DNA of 16,732 bases, taken from NCBI GenBank assembly GCA_002329405.1, contig DCTE01000226.1, positions 2,213 to 18,944 of the forward strand, written 5' to 3'. Source of the stretch: Ruminococcaceae bacterium UBA1448 (GTDB taxonomy: Bacteria; Bacillota; Clostridia; Oscillospirales; Ruminococcaceae). Made by a program: the position numbers and the translations under genes. Shown here piece after piece: positions 7,067 through 12,672 of this stretch (its first letter is position 1; every line of letters starts with the position of its first letter). The notes under the pieces were generated by a model. It searched no databases, was not told where the DNA came from, and worked only from the letters and a program-made list of their open reading frames with translations.

Positions 7067-8383
7067 TTACGGTTTGGCATTTCTGACCGCTTCACGGTAG
7101 AGGTCGGTATACACCCGGTCGCGGACGACACATCCGGCCTTTGACCCCAGCCGCATCAGCTGGGAACATTTCCCGCAGGAGATGCAGCACTGTCCTGCGT
7201 CCATTCCCTTTCCCGACAGGATATCCTCCGCAAAGGTCGGGTAAGCAAATGCCATCCGTCCAAAACCAGCTATTTTATAGTATCCATTTTCAATCGCACC
7301 AGCCGCCATTTTTCCGGCAAACTGCCGCAGATAGCTGACCCCGGAGCCGATCACCGTCAGATCGGGATAAGCCGTCTGGACAGTCCTGATGCAGTCGAGC
7401 ATCCGTGCAACACCCGTCAGCGGGTCCTCCGGCAGCGGGTAGGGCTGCCAGTCAGCCGGACGGTTGACATGAGGATTGACATACGGATTGCCGATCGTGA
7501 TATCCAAAAGGTCAATTCCCAGCTGCTTATGAAGAATCCCGACCAGTTTGACCGGTTCTGACAGGTCGGGCGTCAGACCGCCGTCCGGGCTGACACCAAA
7601 GCCATACGGCCAAGGGAAACCGTCGTAAATATTCAGACGGGAGGTGACCAGAAAGCCACTCCCAACCGACGCCTTTGCCGCCATGATGCTTTCCCGCAGA
7701 AAACGGGTACGGTTTTCAAAACTGCCGCCAAAATCACCCGGACGCTGATAGGCGGAGAGCAGCTCACTACCCAGATACCGGTGGCAGGATTTGATGTCCA
7801 CCCCATCAAAACCGGCCTTTTCGGCCAGCCGGGCAGCTTCCCCCATCCGTTCGGTCAGCCGGTGGAGATAATCGTCGGTAACGATTCGGTCACTGGCAAT
7901 GGGCGCGTCCTTTTCAAACAGCGGGTTGTTATAGGCGATCAACGGTGCAGGAACTCCCTGCGGTTTGCTGTACCGACCCGAATGGGTCGCCTGCATAATG
8001 ATGATGGGGGCAAAGCCGTGTTTTTGCATCGAGATCTCCCGGATACGGTCGTTCATCGCCCGGAAGGCATCAAGGTTTTCTTCTCTGATCCACAGCTGGC
8101 GGGGGTTGGCGCGGCCTTCTTCCCAGACTGCTGTCGCCTCTTCCCAGATCAGCCCGGCTCCGCTGGCGGCGAATTTATCATACCGGCGCAATGTCAGCTC
8201 ATCCGGTTTGCCGTCGGCTGTACCGTCACACCCCTCCATTGGCTGAATTGCAATCCGGTTGGGGATGGTTTTGCCGCCGACCGTCGCCGTCTCCCGCAAA
8301 ACTGCTTCATTTCCAAACGGAATCGACAAATTTTGCGCGGCAATTTTCTGTTTTAACTCTTCCAGTGATTTGTACTGAAACAT
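7067..8383 (-). CDS. Old Yellow Enzyme-family NADH:flavin oxidoreductase with C-terminal cysteine cluster
   Basis: FMN-dependent ene-reductase-type TIM barrel of 438 residues; the substrate is probably an alpha,beta-unsaturated carbonyl compound. The FMN-side motif PNRIAIQPMEGCDG lies at 41-54, QATHSGRYS at 131-139, AGFDGVDI at 190-197, RYL with a conserved Tyr at 202-204, FGGSFENRTRF at 218-228, and phosphate-binding IGSG at 345-348. The C-terminus has C399, C400, C403, C406 and C418. The spacing CX2CX2CX11C is close to the CX2CX3CX11C [4Fe-4S] motif of 2,4-dienoyl-CoA reductase. The NAD(P)H/FAD domain of that enzyme and of BaiCD is absent, so electrons must come from NAD(P)H directly or from another protein. 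GGGAGG is 8 nt before the ATG. It is the first gene of the leftward operon. Confidence 0.87.
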   Translation of the reverse strand: MFQYKSLEELKQKIAAQNLSIPFGNEAVLRETATVGGKTIPNRIAIQPMEGCDGTADGKPDELTLRRYDKFAASGAGLIWEEATAVWEEGRANPRQLWIREENLDAFRAMNDRIREISMQKHGFAPIIIMQATHSGRYSKPQGVPAPLIAYNNPLFEKDAPIASDRIVTDDYLHRLTERMGEAARLAEKAGFDGVDIKSCHRYLGSELLSAYQRPGDFGGSFENRTRFLRESIMAAKASVGSGFLVTSRLNIYDGFPWPYGFGVSPDGGLTPDLSEPVKLVGILHKQLGIDLLDITIGNPYVNPHVNRPADWQPYPLPEDPLTGVARMLDCIRTVQTAYPDLTVIGSGVSYLRQFAGKMAAGAIENGYYKIAGFGRMAFAYPTFAEDILSGKGMDAGQCCISCGKCSQLMRLGSKAGCVVRDRVYTDLYREAVRNAKP

Positions 8384-8454
8384 GCTGTATTCCTCCCAGG
8401 TCTGATTGCAGGCCGGGATTTTTCCCCAAAACCCGCTTGTTTTCCACTGATTTT

Positions 8455-8483
8455 ATGATAAAATAAAACCGGATGAATGTGTA
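8455..8483 (-). promoter_or_regulatory. Candidate promoter of the leftward redox operon
   Basis: On the minus strand, TACACA (8483-8478, four of six matches) and TATCAT (8460-8455, five of six) are spaced by 17 bp. The leader would be about 65 nt. A weak -35 with an inverted-repeat arm 18 bp upstream (8502-8516) suits an activator-dependent promoter. The call rests on pattern only. Confidence 0.35.
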
Positions 8484-8501
8484 GGCTTTGCTTTGGATTC
8501 C

Positions 8502-8560
8502 ATATGTAAAATTTGCTTTTTTGAAAGCTGCAAATTCCCTCTCCCGCAAATTTTACATAT
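8502..8560. promoter_or_regulatory. Perfect 15-bp inverted repeat, probable operator between divergent operons
   Basis: Left arm ATATGTAAAATTTGC (8502-8516) and right arm GCAAATTTTACATAT (8546-8560) are exact reverse complements separated by 29 bp. A third partial copy, GCAAATT, sits between them at 8530-8536, in the same direction as the right arm and 16 bp before it. Each arm points the same way toward its nearest promoter. There is no adjoining T-tract, so it is not a terminator. The natural candidate ligand is the AraC-type regulator encoded at 10451-11323, which would then activate both operons; this is inferred. Confidence 0.65.
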
Positions 8561-8563
8561 CTT

Positions 8564-8592
8564 TTGACAAGAAAAGCAGACAATTTCGTGAT
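8564..8592 (+). promoter_or_regulatory. Tentative promoter of the rightward operon
   Basis: TTGACA (8564-8569) lies 3 bp after the right arm of the inverted repeat. The sequence 17 bp further on, CGTGAT, is a poor -10 (three of six). Another weak -10, TATCCT, is at 8602-8607. A good -35 with a poor -10 could mean activator dependence, or the TTGACA may be chance. Confidence 0.22.
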
Positions 8593-8650
8593 CAAATACA
8601 GTATCCTGAAAGACAGAATACTCAAAATACTTTTTGGAAGGACGAACGAT

Positions 8651-9412
8651 ATGCACAACTTCCGAACCGGGCTGACTTCGGTCACCTTCCGGCAGAAATC
8701 CATTGACCAGATTATTTTAATCGCCGGTCAGGCCGGCCTGACCGGCATCGAATGGGGCGGAGACGTCCATCTCCCACCCGGAGAAATCCGGCTGGCTGCC
8801 GCAACGGCCAAAAAAACCCATGCAGCCGGACTGGAGGTTTTGTCCTACGGTTCCTATTACCATGGGGACGAAACAGAAGATTTCCAACCAGTACTTGCAA
8901 CCGCAAAGGCACTGGAGGCACCGGTCATCCGGGTATGGGCCGGGCACAGCAGCTATGAAGAGAGTACACCCGAGGAATTTACGGCACTGGCGAAGCGATT
9001 TGCACAGGCGGCAGAGCTTGCAGCAAAAGAAAACATCCGGGTTGCCTTTGAGTACCACCGCGGCACCGCTACCCAGACCATCGACGGCGCGCTTGCCCTG
9101 CTGAACGCCGCCGGTCATCCCAACCTGTCCTGCTACTGGCAGCCAAACCCCGATATCACCCAATCAGAACAGCTGGCAGAGATCGACGCCCTCCTCCCCT
9201 TTTTATCCAACATCCATGTCTTCACCTGGACCGGTGCCAACATCCGTCATCCGCTCTCCGACGGGACGGAGCGATGGCTGGAATATCTCTCCCATCTCCC
9301 GGAAGACGGAAGCGGACATGACCTGATTCTCGAATTTGTGCAGGACGACCGGGAGGACGCCCTTCTGCAAGACGCAAAGACGCTGCACAACTGGCTGAAC
9401 CGGCTGGACTGA
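8651..9412 (+). CDS. Sugar phosphate isomerase/epimerase family TIM barrel protein
   Basis: Xylose-isomerase-like TIM barrel (AP-endonuclease-2 family) of 253 residues. Such proteins usually bind a divalent metal and act on sugars, keto-sugars or sugar acids. Likely metal or active-site residues are E134 (FEYHRGT), H189 (IHVFTW) and E228 (LILEF). The position that often holds Asp or His in the third site reads CYWQPN (161-166), so metal binding may differ from the textbook set. The N-terminal GIEWGGDVH (32-40) is typical of one subfamily. The ATG at 8651 is chosen because GGAAGGA lies 8 nt upstream and the barrel begins there; the open frame extends back to 8564 through promoter sequence. It is the first gene of the rightward operon, 23 bp before the dehydrogenase gene. 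The reaction is unknown. Confidence 0.85.
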   Translation: MHNFRTGLTSVTFRQKSIDQIILIAGQAGLTGIEWGGDVHLPPGEIRLAAATAKKTHAAGLEVLSYGSYYHGDETEDFQPVLATAKALEAPVIRVWAGHSSYEESTPEEFTALAKRFAQAAELAAKENIRVAFEYHRGTATQTIDGALALLNAAGHPNLSCYWQPNPDITQSEQLAEIDALLPFLSNIHVFTWTGANIRHPLSDGTERWLEYLSHLPEDGSGHDLILEFVQDDREDALLQDAKTLHNWLNRLD

Positions 9413-9435
9413 TCAATTTAAAGGAGCGATTTGAC

Positions 9436-10446
9436 ATGAAAACACCAGCAGCTTTTATCAACCGTTCCCCCGACAACAGAATCTTTACCGCATTTGACCC
9501 GCAGACAATCACCCGTTTGCGGGAAACACTCGACCTGCCCGATCAGGTGATTCTCTCTTCCGAACTGGAACAGTACCGGGAACGGCTGGCAAAAACGGAA
9601 TATCTTTTCTCGACCTGGGGAATGCCCGCTCTGGATGAAGCGACGATCCGGGAATATCTCCCGGCATTGAAGGCGGTCTTTTATGCGGCAGGCTCCGTTC
9701 AGGAATTTGCACGTCCCTATTTAAACTGCGGCGTCAAGGTTTTCAGTGCCTGGGCTGCAAATGCCGTACCGGTCGCCGAATTTACGGTAGCAGAAATCGT
9801 GCTTTCCGGCAAAGGATACTTTTTGGGGATGCGGCGGCAGCAAACCGGCGGACGGGAAGCGTTTTTGCGGCTGAGTGAATCGCTGCCCTGCAACTATCAG
9901 GTAAAAGTCGGACTGCTGGGCGCGGGAATGATCGGTTCGATGGTGGCGGAGAGACTGCGGCAGTACGATTTTGAGGTGTTAATCTATGACCCGTTTGCCA
10001 GCGATGAAAAGCTCGAAAAACTGGGGGCCAAGCGTGCCGGACTGGACGAGATCTTCTCGGAATGCCAGATCATCTCCAATCATATCGCCAACCTTCCTGC
10101 AACCCAAGGAATGCTCAGCTACCGGCAGTTTTCCAGGATGAAACCCAACGGCGTTTTTATCAATACAGGGCGCGGCGCACAGGTTGTCGAGAAAGACCTC
10201 GTCCATGCCCTGCGGGATTGTCCCGATCGTACGGCCCTGCTGGACGTCACCTGGCCGGAACCGCCCGAAGCGGACAGCCCGCTGCTGAGGATGGAAAACG
10301 TCATCCTGACCCCGCATATCGCCGGCAGCATGAATCAGGAGATCGCGCGGATGGGACGTTATATGGCGGATGAATATCGAGCATTTGCCGGGGGGAAAGA
10401 ATGCAAATACCAGGTAACCCTCAAAATGCTGGAAACGATGGCGTAA
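9436..10446 (+). CDS. D-isomer-specific 2-hydroxyacid dehydrogenase-like protein
   Basis: NAD-dependent oxidoreductase of 336 residues that would interconvert a 2-hydroxy acid and a 2-keto acid. The Rossmann motif LGAGMIG is at 161-167, with D185 placed to favour NAD over NADP. The catalytic triad is visible: R246 in NTGRGAQV, E275 in DVTWPEPPE, and H294 in TPHIAGS. The N-terminal half (1-140) and the last 35 residues form the split substrate domain, and the length is normal for the family. The region around 212-224 (ISNHIANLPATQG) departs from the usual HxPLT pattern, suggesting an unusual substrate. AAAGGAG is 9 nt before the ATG. Its partnership with the TIM barrel gene suggests processing of a sugar acid or keto acid, but no substrate can be named. 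Confidence 0.87.
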   Translation: MKTPAAFINRSPDNRIFTAFDPQTITRLRETLDLPDQVILSSELEQYRERLAKTEYLFSTWGMPALDEATIREYLPALKAVFYAAGSVQEFARPYLNCGVKVFSAWAANAVPVAEFTVAEIVLSGKGYFLGMRRQQTGGREAFLRLSESLPCNYQVKVGLLGAGMIGSMVAERLRQYDFEVLIYDPFASDEKLEKLGAKRAGLDEIFSECQIISNHIANLPATQGMLSYRQFSRMKPNGVFINTGRGAQVVEKDLVHALRDCPDRTALLDVTWPEPPEADSPLLRMENVILTPHIAGSMNQEIARMGRYMADEYRAFAGGKECKYQVTLKMLETMA

Positions 10447-10450
10447 CGGG

Positions 10451-11323
10451 ATGGAACCGGCTTTAATATCTCAGCTGCGGTACAGCGACACCGAACAATC
10501 CCCTCACAGCCATTATCATCTTTCCTGTGAGATGGTACTGGTCTGCGAGGGGGAGGCAGAATTTGTAATCGACGGGCGGCAGTATCTTGCCGCCGCAGGT
10601 TCGATCGTATTTATCAGCAGCTATGAACAACACGAAATCCATATCCGCAAAATGCCCTACCGCCGGTATTTTGCGATGGTGCAGGCAACCGAAATGGAAC
10701 GGCTGTTTCCCGCCTCGGTCCTTCCAGGTATCTTCCGAAACCGCCCGGCAGGATTTACCCACTGCGTTTCCCTACAGGCGTTTGGAGAGGAACCGGAGCG
10801 AATCTTTGCAAGACTGGCGAAAGAATGGGAATCCAGTGCGCCTTATGCGCGACAGATGGTCAAAAACCTGCTGGAACAGCTGTTGATTCTGGTCTACCGG
10901 GCCTGTCCGCAGAATTTTACCGCCCTCGAAAATAATACCGGAAACCGTATCCGCGATATCCGGCAATATATCGAACAGCATTTTGCCGAAGAGCTGAAGA
11001 TTGCTGAAATTGCACAGAAATTTTATATCAACCATTCCTACCTGACCCATGTTTTCAGGCAGCAGGTCGGCTATAGCCCTAAACAGTATATTCTGCTAAA
11101 CCGGCTTTCCTATGCGCAGGAGCTGCTGGAAACGACCCAATTGCAGGTATCCCAGATTGCCTACCGGTGCGGGTTTGGAGACGTCAACAATTTTATCCGG
11201 GCTTTCCGTATCTATTCCGGCCTCTCCCCCAACCAGTTCCGCCAGCAGCGCGGACAGGGAGCAGCGTCAGGCGGAAGGACGGCCCAAATCAGACAAGGAC
11301 GAAAAGAGGATGAATCTATATGA
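10451..11323 (+). CDS. AraC family transcriptional regulator with N-terminal cupin domain
   Basis: DNA-binding regulator of 290 residues. The N-terminal cupin-like sensor (about 15-75) includes the histidine-rich SPHSHYHLSCEM (H19, H21, H23), which could hold a ligand or metal. The C-terminal AraC domain (about 165-268) has two helix-turn-helix units: IAEIAQKFYINHSYLTHVF near 184-202, and QIAYRCGFGDVNNFIRAFR near 235-253, followed by GLSPNQFR. The last 23 residues are a polar tail. The gene starts 4 bp after the dehydrogenase stop and lacks a good ribosome binding site, so translational coupling is likely. Its stop overlaps the next start (ATGA). Lying inside the operon, it probably controls its own transcript and the divergent redox operon through the repeat at 8502-8560. 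The inducer is probably the pathway substrate. Confidence 0.92.
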   Translation: MEPALISQLRYSDTEQSPHSHYHLSCEMVLVCEGEAEFVIDGRQYLAAAGSIVFISSYEQHEIHIRKMPYRRYFAMVQATEMERLFPASVLPGIFRNRPAGFTHCVSLQAFGEEPERIFARLAKEWESSAPYARQMVKNLLEQLLILVYRACPQNFTALENNTGNRIRDIRQYIEQHFAEELKIAEIAQKFYINHSYLTHVFRQQVGYSPKQYILLNRLSYAQELLETTQLQVSQIAYRCGFGDVNNFIRAFRIYSGLSPNQFRQQRGQGAASGGRTAQIRQGRKEDESI

Positions 11324-12468
11324 ATCCGGTTAGAAAATATTGGCTGGACAATATGCTCAAAATTGTCACACCGGTGCTGAATGCACTGTCTCAGGACCGT
11401 CTCCGCCGGGAAATGCCAGTCGAGTGTCAGAAAGAGGTGACCGATCGCGCAAACTATACCTATCTGGAAGCCTTCGGACGGGTTGTGACTGGAATCGCGC
11501 CATGGCTGGCTGGAAAGCCGGTTTCAGAAGAGGAAGAAACCCTCCGTCAAAAATATGCCGCACTGGTCCGCCGGTGCATCCAGGTTGCGGTCGACCCGGA
11601 TGCTGCAGACAAAATGAACTTTTCCGATGGCGACCAGCCGATCGTCGACGCAGCCTTCCTTGCGCAGGGAATTCTGCGTGCTCCAAAAGAACTGTGGGAC
11701 CCGCTGGACGATGTCACCAAAGAACGACTGCTGGACGCGATGCGGCAGACCCGTTCCCGCCGCCCATATAAATGCAACTGGCTGTTGTTTTCAGCAATGA
11801 TCGAATGTCTTTTGCATCACGCCGGTGCGGCCGACTGGGACCCGATGCGGATTGACTATGCACTGCTCAAGCATGCCGAATGGTACAAAGGGGACGGATG
11901 GTACGGAGATGGCGACACCTTCCATCTCGACTATTATAACAGCTTTGTCATTCAGCCGATGCTGCTGGATGTTCTGGACGAGATGCGGGATGAATTTGAG
12001 GACTGGCGAGAGTTTGCACAGGCAGCACGGCTGCGGGCTGCCCATTATGCCGCCCATCTTGAACAGCTGATCTCCCCAGATGGAACCTATCCGCTGTTTG
12101 GCCGGTCGCTAACCTACCGTTTTGGTGCGTTTCACGCGCTGGCGGCAGAGGTTTATCACCATAACCTGGAAGAAAATATCACCCCTGCACAAGTCCGCTG
12201 TGCACTGACAGCGGTTATCCAGAAGATTCTTTCTTTTGATGATATGTTTGATCCCAACGGCTGGCTGCAAATCGGTGTCTGCGGCCATCAGCCGGAGATG
12301 GGAGAACGGTATATTTCAACCGGAAGCCTGTATCTGTGCAGCACCGTTTTTCTGCCGCTTGGGTTGGATGAAAACGATCCATTCTGGAGCGCACCGGATG
12401 AGGACTGGACAATGAAAAAGCTGTGGATGGGACAAAACCACCGCTGTGGGCACGCGCTCGACCTCTGA
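11320..12468 (+). CDS. DUF2264 domain-containing protein (probable alpha/alpha-barrel glycoside-active enzyme)
   Basis: Protein of 382 residues, recognised as DUF2264 from YLEAFGR (48-54), EWYKGDGWYGDGDTFHLDYYNSF (187-209), GRSLTYRFGAF (261-271) and YISTGSLYL (331-339). The family has an (alpha/alpha)-barrel look like unsaturated-uronyl hydrolases. I recall that some members were assigned to a CAZy beta-glucuronidase family (GH154), which I could not check. Tryptophans and acidic residues around 187-205 would suit a carbohydrate site. There is no signal peptide, so it would act in the cytoplasm. The start overlaps the AraC stop by 4 bp (ATGA), with GAGG about 10 nt upstream. It is near the size of a single-domain member and lacks any large C-terminal extension. 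It is the last gene of the rightward operon. Confidence 0.85.
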   Translation: MNPVRKYWLDNMLKIVTPVLNALSQDRLRREMPVECQKEVTDRANYTYLEAFGRVVTGIAPWLAGKPVSEEEETLRQKYAALVRRCIQVAVDPDAADKMNFSDGDQPIVDAAFLAQGILRAPKELWDPLDDVTKERLLDAMRQTRSRRPYKCNWLLFSAMIECLLHHAGAADWDPMRIDYALLKHAEWYKGDGWYGDGDTFHLDYYNSFVIQPMLLDVLDEMRDEFEDWREFAQAARLRAAHYAAHLEQLISPDGTYPLFGRSLTYRFGAFHALAAEVYHHNLEENITPAQVRCALTAVIQKILSFDDMFDPNGWLQIGVCGHQPEMGERYISTGSLYLCSTVFLPLGLDENDPFWSAPDEDWTMKKLWMGQNHRCGHALDL

Positions 12469-12605
12469 AAAGATAGCTGGCAGCTGTTCATTCTCTACCA
12501 GTTCGTTCTCCAACATTTCCTTTTGAGCAGCCGAATAATCAAATACAGCTGCTCATCCCAGGAAAAGACCACCAGATTCTTACGAAAAAGATAGAACAGT
12601 TTGTA

Positions 12606-12655
12606 TTGAAAATGAAGATAAAACACCAGAATCGCCAGTAGGCGATTCTGGTGTC
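12606..12655 (-). terminator. Rho-independent terminator of the esterase/GH3 operon
   Basis: Positions 12624-12637 and 12642-12655 form a perfect 14-bp stem with a 4-nt loop, 17 nt past the GH3 stop on the minus strand. It is followed by TTTTATCTTCATTTTC. The plus-strand side has no T-tract, so it would not end the DUF2264 transcript efficiently. The rest of the convergent gap (12469-12605) holds only a weak 7-bp dyad (12525-12531 with 12548-12554) and no supportable gene. Confidence 0.85.
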
Positions 12656-12672
12656 TGCAAACATACGAATGT

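Noticed and set aside
4277..8383. Bile-acid 7-dehydroxylation (bai) operon
   Set aside because: An OYE enzyme, an SDR and a flavoprotein are shared in outline. However, the OYE lacks the BaiCD C-terminal domain, and there is no CoA ligase, CoA transferase, dehydratase or BaiG-type importer.
8353..8703. Minus-strand open frame of 116 codons over the divergent control region
   Set aside because: It runs through the start of the TIM barrel gene, the inverted repeat and the start of the ene-reductase gene. The sequence is better explained as promoter and operator.
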